DNA of 64,000 bases. Source: CAJLIR01 sp964408085. GTDB taxonomy: Bacteria; Bacillota_I; Bacilli_A; RF39; UBA660. The notes below the pieces were generated by a model. The model had not been told where the DNA came from, did no database searches, and saw nothing but the letters and a program-made list of their open reading frames with translations. Numbering within the stretch: position 1 is the first letter of the stretch; every line of letters begins with the position of its first letter. Location: assembly GCA_964408085.1 (NCBI GenBank), contig CAYOYB010000006.1:62001-126000 (forward strand), read 5' to 3'. This document shows positions 7,340-14,995 of the stretch, in pieces. Position numbers and translations under genes: made by a program.

Positions 7340-9412
7340 TTAATTACCGCCATTTTTCTTAATAATTTCTTCAGCGATATTTCTTGGAACTTCTTCATAA
7401 TGATCGAATACCATTGTGAAATTTCCACGACCTTGAGTATTACTTCTTAGAGAAGTTGCATAACCAAACATTTCTGAAAGTGGTACCATTGCATCAATCG
7501 ATAACGCATTTCCACGAGATTCTTGACCAAGTGGGCGTCCACGACGTGATGTAATATCACCCATAACGTTTCCTAGATATTCATCTGGAACAATTACTTG
7601 TACTTTCATAATTGGTTCAAGTAATACTGGTTTACATTTATTTTTAGCTTCTTTTAATGCTAATGAAGCAGCAATTTTAAATGCCATTTCTGATGAGTCA
7701 ACATCATGGTATGAACCATCAAATAATGTTGCTTTAACATCAACCATTGGATAACCTGCAAGGATACCACCAGCCATAGCTTCTTGTAATCCTTTATCAG
7801 TTACTGGAATATATTCACGAGGAACTACACCACCAACAACTGCATCAACGAATTCATATCCCTTATCAGGATTTGGTTCAAATTTAATCCATACATGACC
7901 ATATTGTCCACGACCACCAGATTGTTTAATATATTTTCCTTCACAATCTGCTGCTTGTGTAATAGTTTCACGATAAGAAACTTGAGGTTGACCAATATTA
8001 GCTTCAACATTAAATTCTCTTTTCATACGGTCAACAATGATATCAAGGTGTAATTCACCCATACCAGCAATAATTGTTTGACCAGTTTCATGATTAGTAC
8101 TAGCTCTAAAAGTTGGATCTTCTTCTGCTAGTTTTTGTAATGCTGTTGCCATTTTATCTTGATCAGCTTTTGATTTTGGTTCAACTGCAAGTTCAATAAC
8201 TGGTTCTGGGAATTCCATTGATTCTAGAATACAAGCATTCTTTTCATCACATAGAGTATCACCAGTAGTTGTATTTTTAAGTCCTACAGCTGCTCCAATA
8301 TCACCTGCATAAACATCACTAATTTCTGTACGTGTGTTAGCATGCATTTGAAGCAAACGACCAATTCTTTCTTTTTCACCCTTAGTTGAATTTAATACAT
8401 AAGAACCACTACTTAAATGTCCTGAATAAACTCTGAAGAATGTTAATCTTCCAACAAAAGGATCTGTCATAACCTTAAATGCTAAAGCAGCAAATGGTTC
8501 ATTATCAGATGGATGTCTTTCAATTTCATTACCATCCATATCAACACCTTTAATAGATGCAATATCAGTTGGAGATGGTAAGTAATCTAAAACTGCATCA
8601 AGCAATAATTTAACACCCATATTTCCTAAAGCTGTACCACAAAGTACTGGGAAGAATTCAGCTTGTAATGTTCCTTTTCTGATTGCTTTCTTAATTAAAT
8701 CAATAGAAACTTCTTCACCCTCTAAATATTTATTCATTAATTCATCATCAAATTCAGCAACTGCTTCAATTAATTCAGTTCTCTTTTCTTCTACTAAATC
8801 AACTAAATCGCTAGGAATATCAATGATAGTAGGATTTTCTTCTGGTTTACCATCATATTGGTAAGCTGTTCTAGTAACTAAATCTATAACACCATTAAAT
8901 TCACTTTCAGCACCAATTGGCCACTCAATAGGTTTAGCATTAACACCTAAACGACTATCAATTGTACCTAAGCTATATTCAAAGCTTGCACCCATTTTAT
9001 CCATCTTGTTACAGAAGATTAAACGAGGAACTTTAAATTCACTAGCTTGACGCCAAACTGTTTCTGTTTGTGGTTCAACACCAGCTTGTGCATCTAATAG
9101 AGCTACAGCCCCATCTAAAACACGAAGTGATCTTGAAACTTCAACTGTAAAATCAACGTGTCCTGGAGTATCAATGATATTAAGTCTATGATTTTTCCAA
9201 AAAGCTGTTGTTGCTGCTGAAGTAATAGTTATACCACGTTCTTGTTCTTGAGCCATCCAGTCCATTTGTGAAGCACCATCATGTGTTTCTCCAATTTTGT
9301 GAATTTTTCCAGTATGGAATAAGACACGTTCAGTACAAGTTGTTTTTCCTGCATCAATATGAGCCATTATTCCAAAGTTACGAGTTTTCTCTAAACTATA
9401 TTCACGAGCCAT
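7340..9412 (-). CDS. fusA: Elongation factor G
   Basis: The 690-residue protein has the EF-G order: GTPase domain with AHIDAGKTT, DTPGHVDF and NKMDKMGA, then domains II-V ending VPRNIAEEIIKKNGGN. It drives translocation of tRNA and mRNA with GTP. It lies 27 bases after rpsG in the str operon and shares its transcript. Length and motifs are normal for a canonical EF-G; no second paralogue is seen in the window. Confidence 0.99.
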   Translation of the reverse strand: MAREYSLEKTRNFGIMAHIDAGKTTCTERVLFHTGKIHKIGETHDGASQMDWMAQEQERGITITSAATTAFWKNHRLNIIDTPGHVDFTVEVSRSLRVLDGAVALLDAQAGVEPQTETVWRQASEFKVPRLIFCNKMDKMGASFEYSLGTIDSRLGVNAKPIEWPIGAESEFNGVIDLVTRTAYQYDGKPEENPTIIDIPSDLVDLVEEKRTELIEAVAEFDDELMNKYLEGEEVSIDLIKKAIRKGTLQAEFFPVLCGTALGNMGVKLLLDAVLDYLPSPTDIASIKGVDMDGNEIERHPSDNEPFAALAFKVMTDPFVGRLTFFRVYSGHLSSGSYVLNSTKGEKERIGRLLQMHANTRTEISDVYAGDIGAAVGLKNTTTGDTLCDEKNACILESMEFPEPVIELAVEPKSKADQDKMATALQKLAEEDPTFRASTNHETGQTIIAGMGELHLDIIVDRMKREFNVEANIGQPQVSYRETITQAADCEGKYIKQSGGRGQYGHVWIKFEPNPDKGYEFVDAVVGGVVPREYIPVTDKGLQEAMAGGILAGYPMVDVKATLFDGSYHDVDSSEMAFKIAASLALKEAKNKCKPVLLEPIMKVQVIVPDEYLGNVMGDITSRRGRPLGQESRGNALSIDAMVPLSEMFGYATSLRSNTQGRGNFTMVFDHYEEVPRNIAEEIIKKNGGN

Positions 9413-9439
9413 ATTTTTTTCCTTTCAATATTTAATTTA

Positions 9440-9907
9440 TTACCAACGATAATGTGCGAAAGCTTTATTAGCTTCTGCCATTCTATGAGTATCTTCACGT
9501 TTTTTAACAGCTGCACCTACACCATTAGATGCATCAATAATTTCATTTGCTAAATTTTCAGCCATTGAATGTCCACCTCTACCTTTAGCATATTGGACTA
9601 ACCAACGAAGAGCTAAAGCACGAGCACGATCTGGACGAACTTCAATTGGAACTTGGTAATTAGCACCACCAACACGACGAGATTTTACTTCCAAAGCTGG
9701 TTGAATATTAGCCATTGCTTTTTCAAATACTTCGTTTGGATCTTGACCAGTTTTTGTTTTAACAATATCAAATGCGTCATATAAAATTGTTTGAGCTACA
9801 CCTTTTTTTCCATCTTGCATAATTGTATTGATTAATTTTGTAACTAATTTTGAATTATATATGGGATCTGGTAAAACATCTCTTTTAACTGCACGTCTTT
9901 TACGCAT
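9440..9907 (-). CDS. rpsG: 30S ribosomal protein S7
   Basis: The 155-residue basic protein begins MRKRRAVKRDVLPDPIYNS and contains GGANYQVPIEVRPDRARALALRW, both hallmarks of bacterial S7, the primary 16S rRNA-binding protein that nucleates the 30S head. The AGGAGG site precedes the ATG. It lies 38 bases after rpsL. In E. coli S7 regulates the str operon; whether this applies here is unknown. Confidence 0.99.
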   Translation of the reverse strand: MRKRRAVKRDVLPDPIYNSKLVTKLINTIMQDGKKGVAQTILYDAFDIVKTKTGQDPNEVFEKAMANIQPALEVKSRRVGGANYQVPIEVRPDRARALALRWLVQYAKGRGGHSMAENLANEIIDASNGVGAAVKKREDTHRMAEANKAFAHYRW

Positions 9908-9945
9908 AATATCCTCCTTTCATTACTCTGATTTTTTTTAATTTA

Positions 9946-10365
9946 TTATTTTTTATCTTTTGGTTTTTTAGTTCCATATTTAGAACGACCTTGACGTCTT
10001 TTATCAACTCCAGCAGTATCCATAGTACCACGAATAATATGATAACGAACACCGATTAAGTCTTTAACACGTCCACCACGAATTAGAACTACACTATGCT
10101 CTTGTAAGTTATGTCCTTCTCCAGGAATGTAAGCAGTAACTTCCATTGTATTAGATAATCTAACACGAGCATATTTACGAAGCGCTGAGTTTGGTTTCTT
10201 TGGTGTCATTGTTCCAACACGAGTACATACTCCACGTTTTTGTGGCGCTGTATTATCAGTTTGTTTTTTCTTACGACTATCGTATCCAACATTTAAAGCA
10301 GGAGCTTTAGTTTTTCTCTTTTTGTCAGTTCTTCCTTTTCTAATTATTTGATTAATAGTAGGCAT
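9946..10365 (-). CDS. rpsL: 30S ribosomal protein S12
   Basis: The 139-residue product begins MPTINQIIRKGR and has TPKKPNSALRK (the decoding-centre loop containing the lysine altered in streptomycin-resistant mutants, here wild type) and GVRYHIIRGTMDTAGV. The start at 10365 follows AAAGGAGG; an upstream in-frame ATG at 10404 would add an atypical 13-residue leader. It is the first gene of the str operon. Confidence 0.98.
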   Translation of the reverse strand: MPTINQIIRKGRTDKKRKTKAPALNVGYDSRKKKQTDNTAPQKRGVCTRVGTMTPKKPNSALRKYARVRLSNTMEVTAYIPGEGHNLQEHSVVLIRGGRVKDLIGVRYHIIRGTMDTAGVDKRRQGRSKYGTKKPKDKK

Positions 10366-10418
10366 TGGTATCCTCCTTTCATTACACACATCCAGGTGTT
10401 TCATTTTTTCCCTTAATT

Positions 10419-10442
10419 AAAGATTTACCTAAGTAAACCTTT
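10419..10442 (-). promoter_or_regulatory. Strong hairpin at the 5' end of the str operon leader
   Basis: On the transcript AAAGGTTTAC and GTAAATCTTT form an uninterrupted 10-bp stem (one G-U pair) closed by a 4-base loop. Given the promoter just upstream, the hairpin begins within about ten bases of the expected transcription start. Such 5' stems can protect mRNA from 5'-end decay, or it may serve autoregulation by a ribosomal protein. Confidence 0.6.
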
Positions 10443-10457
10443 AACGAATGCATTAAT

Positions 10458-10487
10458 AATATATCACTTCTATTATATGTTTGTCAA
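10458..10487 (-). promoter_or_regulatory. Predicted str operon promoter
   Basis: TTGACA (10482-10487) and TATATT (10458-10463) lie 18 bases apart on the minus strand, about 90 bases before the rpsL start. It is the only consensus-like promoter between rpsL and the upstream gene. Confidence 0.7.
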
Positions 10488-10494
10488 TCTTTTT

Positions 10495-11175
10495 TTATGC
10501 AGATTCACTAAATGTATTTATATTAAGATTGTTAGGCTTAAAACGATATAAATTTGCAGGTCTACCTGCATACCCTTCGTTTTTATCACCTGTTGATTCA
10601 ATAAGCTCTGAATTCAATATTTTTTTACGAAAATTTCTACGATCAATCTTAATTCTTGTTAATTGCTCATAAACGCTTTGAAGTTCTGGTAAAGTAAAAT
10701 CACTTGGAAACAAATATTTTAAAAATGAATAATCATCTAATTTACCTTTTAATAAATCAATTGCTTTATTTAAAATAATATCATGGTCATAACCCATCTT
10801 TGGAATTGAATCAATACTAAACCAATCTGTTTCATAATCTTCTACTTCTACTCTTTTTAATTTAACAGTTACATTATCAATTAAGCCAAGAAAACTAAAA
10901 GCTATAACTCTTCCTTCTGGATTTCTATCTAAATTACTAAAAGAATTAGCTTGTTCTAAATACATAGAAGATAATCCTATTTTATCTAATATTGCGTCAG
11001 TTATACAGTCTTCTAGTGATTCATCATTTCTAACAAATTCACCTGGTAAAGTCCAATACCCTTTATATGGTTCTGTTTTTTTTCGAAGCAATAAAACCTT
11101 TAGTTCACTATCCTCAACTGTAAATATACTAACTAAGGTTTCAATTATATTATTATAATTTTTACCTGGATTCAT
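10495..11175 (-). CDS. NrtR-like transcriptional regulator (degenerate Nudix domain plus winged helix)
   Basis: The 226-residue protein has an N-terminal Nudix fold (YKGYWTLPGEFVRNDESLED onward) and a C-terminal winged-helix region that ends with a YAGRPANLYRF block. In the Nudix box the catalytic Arg-Glu and Glu-Glu pairs are replaced by Asp-Ala and Asp-Lys, so hydrolysis is unlikely. This matches NrtR-type regulators, which sense ADP-ribose compounds and repress NAD or sugar-utilisation genes. The start at 11175 has GAAGGAAG upstream; an in-frame ATG at 11214 lacks one. Its target is not evident; no NAD genes are nearby. Confidence 0.8.
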   Translation of the reverse strand: MNPGKNYNNIIETLVSIFTVEDSELKVLLLRKKTEPYKGYWTLPGEFVRNDESLEDCITDAILDKIGLSSMYLEQANSFSNLDRNPEGRVIAFSFLGLIDNVTVKLKRVEVEDYETDWFSIDSIPKMGYDHDIILNKAIDLLKGKLDDYSFLKYLFPSDFTLPELQSVYEQLTRIKIDRRNFRKKILNSELIESTGDKNEGYAGRPANLYRFKPNNLNINTFSESA

Positions 11176-11275
11176 TTTAACACTTCCTTCGTGTTTTTTA
11201 ATATATGATTTCAATTGTATAAAATTTTTTTCATTTTGTCAAATGTTTTTTATTTAAAGTGGTTAATTTATATTG

Positions 11276-11875
11276 TTAATATTTTTTATAAAATATACTT
11301 ATAATTCTACAAAAATTATATAAAATTATATTACTTTTATTAATCGCATAACTTTTAAATAAAGCTTTACCACCTATTGTTAAAGCTGAAATTATAGCCA
11401 TTACAATTAATGTAATAAAAAAAGCATTCATATTTAATTTAATTGATAAATTAGCCGATACAATAGCGCCAGCTGAACCCGATACAATCCCACAAATATC
11501 TCCTATAACATCATTACAAAATGAGCTAACTTTATCAGAATTTTTTTTAAACTTAATAGCTAATTTGGCCCCTTTAACTTTTCTAGCTCCCATCGAATGA
11601 AACGGTACAGGGTCAGCACTAGCAACACTCATACCTATCATATCAAAGATAATACCAATAATAATAAATAAAATGACCAATAATATTCCAACAACAATGT
11701 CAACATTAGGAATAATAATTTCTGACGCAAATGAAAAGCCAAAAGAAATAAAGAATGCTAAAATAGATATTTTTATAACCCAACGAATATTAGTCAAACT
11801 TTTATTTTTCTTCTCTTTTCTTAAAGTTTGTTTTTTTAAATTAGTAAATTCACTTTCGATTTTTTTCTTTTTCAT
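11276..11875 (-). CDS. CNNM/DUF21-like integral membrane protein without CBS domains
   Basis: The 199-residue protein has a very basic N terminus (MKKKKIESE, LKKQTLRKEKKNKS), a first span near 33-50, a second near 58-80 (VVGILLVILFIIIGIIFDMIG), then MSVASADPVPFHSMGARKVKGAKLA and a hydrophobic C-terminal half. The SAS..PF-M-ARKVKGAKLA-KNSDK pattern resembles the DUF21 core of CNNM metal transporters, but the protein ends without the cytosolic CBS pair. Ion transport is therefore only a possibility. An AGAGGTTAG ribosome site precedes the ATG. It is the last gene of a leftward run after the kinase-like pair. Confidence 0.55.
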   Translation of the reverse strand: MKKKKIESEFTNLKKQTLRKEKKNKSLTNIRWVIKISILAFFISFGFSFASEIIIPNVDIVVGILLVILFIIIGIIFDMIGMSVASADPVPFHSMGARKVKGAKLAIKFKKNSDKVSSFCNDVIGDICGIVSGSAGAIVSANLSIKLNMNAFFITLIVMAIISALTIGGKALFKSYAINKSNIILYNFCRIISIFYKKY

Positions 11876-11941
11876 ATCTAACCTCTACTTTAATGCTTTT
11901 CGATAATTATCAATTAAGAACTTATCAGTTGGTTCTTTAGT

Positions 11942-12631
11942 TCATAAAACCATTGTATCACAAATATTTTTGTAATCATCATTTAACTCAAAGCATCTAT
12001 CAAATTCTTCTAAGAATGGCTCATTAACATTTAAACCTTCTAATTTAATTATTATTTCAAATGTTAAAAGATTAAATAAAAATATATCCAATTCTTTATT
12101 AACACCATATCTATTTATATAACTTGCAGCCTCACGACTACACCACTTTTTATTAATTTCAAAATTATTATAAGAACTGTTGTCAAAATCACCTATACTA
12201 GGCATAAGAGTTTCTAGATTTACCCATATGTTACCAGTATGAATATCTCCATGAATTATTCCATGATTATGTAAATTTATAATATGATTTTTTAAAGTCT
12301 TTATAATACCAATCATTATATCCTTATTTTCATTGTTAATAAATTCTACATAATATTTTCCTAGAGTATAATGTTCAACCCACCTAGTTAAATATGTAAT
12401 TGGCTTATGATTATTATCAATTGCTAAATATTCAGGTAAAATACTACCACTAATATTTAAATCACCAAGTGCCTTAATTTTTTCTAATATGATATAAAAC
12501 ATATATCCATTATCAAAACTCTTGTAAGCATAAGCTATCCCACCCAAAAAACATCTATGTATCTTTGAAAAATGACCATAGTCAACAGAATATTCAAAAT
12601 TTTGTAACTTTGCAATTTCTATTTCTTTCAT
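11942..12631 (-). CDS. Protein-kinase-fold protein (copy A), truncated by an in-frame TGA
   Basis: The 229-residue product has the small-kinase core: a lysine in AYAYKSF (residue 37), the catalytic loop HGDIHTGN (127-134) and DFD (148-150) in place of DFG. This is the pattern of ABC1/KdkA-type and aminoglycoside-kinase-like enzymes, so phosphotransfer is plausible; the substrate is unknown. It is a paralogue of the gene at 12743..13480. After the TGA at 11942-11944 the same frame continues for 18 codons (to TAG at 11885-11887) with a close match to the C terminus of copy B, so a recent nonsense mutation removed about 19 residues. GGTGGTGC precedes the ATG. Confidence 0.7.
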   Translation of the reverse strand: MKEIEIAKLQNFEYSVDYGHFSKIHRCFLGGIAYAYKSFDNGYMFYIILEKIKALGDLNISGSILPEYLAIDNNHKPITYLTRWVEHYTLGKYYVEFINNENKDIMIGIIKTLKNHIINLHNHGIIHGDIHTGNIWVNLETLMPSIGDFDNSSYNNFEINKKWCSREAASYINRYGVNKELDIFLFNLLTFEIIIKLEGLNVNEPFLEEFDRCFELNDDYKNICDTMVL

Positions 12632-12654
12632 ACTAGCACCACCAAACTGATTAA

Positions 12655-12705
12655 CTAATTTCTATTATTACCATCATAAATTAATGCTTCATATAATAAA
12701 TCAAA
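12655..12705 (-). pseudogene. 3' remnant of a second copy of the exonuclease-like gene
   Basis: The minus-strand frame reads DLLYEALIYDGNNRN followed by TAG. It matches the C terminus of the intact gene at 13504..13953 (DLLYEALIYESNNKN). No further homology is seen upstream, so this is the truncated edge of the tandem duplication. Confidence 0.75.
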
Positions 12706-12742
12706 TTTATAAATTACTTTCAATTGTCCTCTTACATAAACT

Positions 12743-13480
12743 TTATTTTAATACTTTTTGATAGTTATCAATTAAGAATTTATTTGTTGGTTTTTTAGCC
12801 TGTAAAAGCATTGTATCACAAATATCTTTGTAATCATCATTCTCTAAAAAATATTTATTTCTTCCTTTTATAATATTTTCTTTAACCATAGTGTAATTTA
12901 TCAAATTATTCATTACTTGAAACGTCAAATAATTAAATAAATATATATCTAATCCATTATTAATACCATATACACTTATATAAAATTTAGCAAACCAAGT
13001 ACAATACTCAGGATTCATTTTAAACCTCTTACAAGCACAATTATCAAAATCAATAATACTTGCTAAACAAGTAATAGGATTCACTAATATATTTTTGTCA
13101 TGAATATCACCATGAATTATACCCTTTTTATGCAAAGCCAAAATATTATACTTTAAATTATTTAAAATATTAACTATTGTATTTATATTTCCTTCATTAA
13201 TATATTCCTGTAGAGTATAATCATAACCCCACCAAGATAAATACGTAATTGGATTATAATTATTATCAACTACTAAATATTCAGGTAAAATACTGCCTTT
13301 GATATTAAAATCTCCTAATTTTATAATTTTTGGACAGATTTCTAGCATCATACTTGCATTTCTAAAATCCTTATAAGCATAAGTCCTATCGTTATATGAA
13401 CATTTATATATTCTTGAATAATAACCACTATTATTACAAATTTCAAAATTTTTTAATTCATCTTTCTTTACAACTTTCAT
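12743..13480 (-). CDS. Protein-kinase-fold protein (copy B)
   Basis: The 245-residue protein is the intact paralogue of the gene at 11942. It has a lysine in AYAYKDF (37), HGDIHDKN (123-130) and DFD (144-146), with NILV after the catalytic loop as in kinases. The C terminus ends in a conserved PTNKFLIDNYQKVLK block that copy A has lost. The protein is soluble. It is 23 bases downstream of the exonuclease-like gene with GGTGGTGC before the ATG, so the genes are probably co-transcribed from 13980..14008. Substrate unknown; small-molecule or lipid kinase, or a protein kinase, are all possible. Confidence 0.75.
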   Translation of the reverse strand: MKVVKKDELKNFEICNNSGYYSRIYKCSYNDRTYAYKDFRNASMMLEICPKIIKLGDFNIKGSILPEYLVVDNNYNPITYLSWWGYDYTLQEYINEGNINTIVNILNNLKYNILALHKKGIIHGDIHDKNILVNPITCLASIIDFDNCACKRFKMNPEYCTWFAKFYISVYGINNGLDIYLFNYLTFQVMNNLINYTMVKENIIKGRNKYFLENDDYKDICDTMLLQAKKPTNKFLIDNYQKVLK

Positions 13481-13503
13481 ATTAGCACCACCAAAATGAT
13501 TAA

Positions 13504-13953
13504 CTAATTTTTATTATTGCTCTCATAAATTAAAGCTTCATATAACAAATCAACAATGTGATTGCTTGGCTCTAATTTATATTTTTCTATAACTTGCTCA
13601 ATTATATTATCATTATATTCCATGTTTAAATATTTAAAAACTGATTCTTTTTTATTATTAAGCTCTCCTAAATAATTTAATGTATATGAATTATCAATAA
13701 TTAATAAATCATAATTTTTACACCACTTTTTAAAAGCTGACATAATTTTTTTCGTTGAATTTTTATAAATAAACTTATCCTTATCATAACTTATCATTTT
13801 AACTAAATCACGATATGGTATTTTATTTTCATTAAGGCGATAATCAAAACGATCTATTAATTCTAAATCATGAATTTTTAAAGCTGATAGTTGAACAACA
13901 TCACCATCTTTAGTTGCAGTTGGAATAATTTCTAATATTATATACTTTTCCAT
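13504..13953 (-). CDS. DnaQ-like exonuclease-fold protein lacking catalytic acids
   Basis: The 149-residue protein follows the pattern of DEDDh exonucleases: YIILEI...VVQLSALKIHDLELIDRFDYRLN at the N terminus, a DLLIIDNSYTLNYL middle and a C-terminal helix. The first DxE is changed to LEI, the middle Asp is shifted, and the final HxxxxD motif is only weakly present (SNHIVDLL). Nuclease activity is unlikely; the fold may serve as a binding module. The SD is AGGTGA. The gene begins an operon that continues into two kinase-like genes, suggesting a functional link. Confidence 0.6.
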   Translation of the reverse strand: MEKYIILEIIPTATKDGDVVQLSALKIHDLELIDRFDYRLNENKIPYRDLVKMISYDKDKFIYKNSTKKIMSAFKKWCKNYDLLIIDNSYTLNYLGELNNKKESVFKYLNMEYNDNIIEQVIEKYKLEPSNHIVDLLYEALIYESNNKN

Positions 13954-13979
13954 ATGCTCACCTCATTTTAATATTAACT

Positions 13980-14008
13980 ATTATATCACTAGTACTTAAT
14001 TTTGTAAA
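13980..14008 (-). promoter_or_regulatory. Predicted promoter of the exonuclease-like/kinase operon
   Basis: TTTACA (14003-14008) and TATAAT (13980-13985) are 17 bases apart on the minus strand, 27 bases before the ATG at 13953. Between this promoter and the terminator at 14124 nothing else is seen. Confidence 0.65.
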
Positions 14009-14123
14009 ATTAATATTTGTAAAATTAAAAATTTAAACGATAGTGTAAATTGTTTTGAGGATGGATACAAAAAAAGAAGACTTTTTATTAAAATGTAGTT
14101 GTACAAAACATTTCAATTTTCAT

Positions 14124-14149
14124 ATAAAAAAAGTGGCATTACACCACTT
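14124..14149 (-). terminator. Intrinsic terminator of the XRE/DUF4097 genes
   Basis: AAGTGG and CCACTT arms (14131-14149) are followed on the minus strand by seven T residues. It lies about 100 bases past the stop at 14250. The 296-base gap 13954..14249 otherwise contains only the promoter at 13980 and no convincing gene. Confidence 0.75.
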
Positions 14150-14249
14150 GGGAGATGTTTCACTTATAATACTCGAAGATTAGGGAAAAATTGATACACT
14201 TAGTCCTAAATGAACAAATAAAAAGTATAACATTAAGCTATACTCGATC

Positions 14250-14927
14250 TTATCTTCTACCTTTGAATAATATGTTAACATCACCACTCATAGAACTTAC
14301 TTCCAATTCATGCTTTTCACTTAACAATGTAGGTGATATCGTTTCAATTGAGTTTTGAATTGTTTTCCCACTAATTGATTTTAAGTAAGTTCTATAGTTC
14401 ATAATTGACTCTAATATTTTGGCATCAATATCACCACTCATTGTTTCAAGTTTACCAAATAATAAGTCAATATCATTTAATGTAATATCACCACTCATTG
14501 TTTTAACAACTAACCTTGAAAATACTAAATCTTCAATAGTTAAACCACCAGCACTTGTATCAACTCTAAATGTTTGAATTTGTGATTTTTTAAGTACTAT
14601 AAGTTCAACATTACTGGCTTCACCAAAACTAAAAGATGTTATATTATCTACATTTCCAGAAATAATTTTACAATTATTTATTGTAATGCTACTTCTGCCA
14701 CTAGAAAACATAGTAATACCATTTCCAACACTTATAGAAACACCATTATTTCTTGATTGGCACTCTTTAATTACAGCCTCATTATATCTTTCACTAACAT
14801 CGATTTCACCAGTAGTTCTAACTATTGGAACTTCTATATTATCTGGATATATTGAGATATCAGCAGTAGCCACATCAATAGTAATTGAATTAACATTTTC
14901 ACCTAATTTAATTTCATTTTTTGCCAT
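14250..14927 (-). CDS. DUF4097-type repeat protein (adhesin-like beta-helix)
   Basis: The 225-residue protein is built of short beta repeats with the recurrent motif MSGDI/MSGDV (for example KTMSGDITLND, LETMSGDIDAK, VSSMSGDVNI), which is diagnostic of the DUF4097 right-handed beta-helix family. No signal peptide or span is visible, unlike many homologues, so it may be cytoplasmic. Such proteins are often encoded beside a sensor or regulator; here an XRE-type membrane regulator gene lies 68 bases upstream in the same direction. A GGGGG-type ribosome site precedes the ATG. Exact role unknown. Confidence 0.75.
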   Translation of the reverse strand: MAKNEIKLGENVNSITIDVATADISIYPDNIEVPIVRTTGEIDVSERYNEAVIKECQSRNNGVSISVGNGITMFSSGRSSITINNCKIISGNVDNITSFSFGEASNVELIVLKKSQIQTFRVDTSAGGLTIEDLVFSRLVVKTMSGDITLNDIDLLFGKLETMSGDIDAKILESIMNYRTYLKSISGKTIQNSIETISPTLLSEKHELEVSSMSGDVNILFKGRR

Positions 14928-14995
14928 TGTAATTTTCCCCCTTTTTAAATAAGATAGGAATTATTCTAACATTTTTATATCAAAATGTCAATTTT

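Larger units (their letters stand above)
11885..12705 (-). repeat. Tandem duplication, copy A (partner 12743..13555)
   Basis: The segment holds a kinase-like gene plus the 3' end of the exonuclease-like gene. It matches the segment 12743..13555 over its whole length, including the non-coding GGTGGTGCTA leader between the two genes. Homology stops near 11885 on the left and near 12705 on the right. Confidence 0.75.

Noticed and set aside
6933..7343. Plus-strand frame of 136 codons opposite tuf and the EF-Tu fragment
   Set aside because: It lies antisense to highly conserved coding DNA, has unusual Phe/Cys-rich content and no ribosome site.
11942..11944. TGA as a sense codon (Mycoplasma-type code)
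   Set aside because: Trp is encoded by TGG in conserved places such as EF-Tu, and TGA ends lrgA and the surface protein gene at 4306; copy B has Gln, not Trp, at this place.
14061..14183. 40-codon plus-strand frame in the gap before the DUF4097 gene
   Set aside because: The ATG has no spaced ribosome site, the frame overlaps the minus-strand terminator and the product has no recognisable feature.
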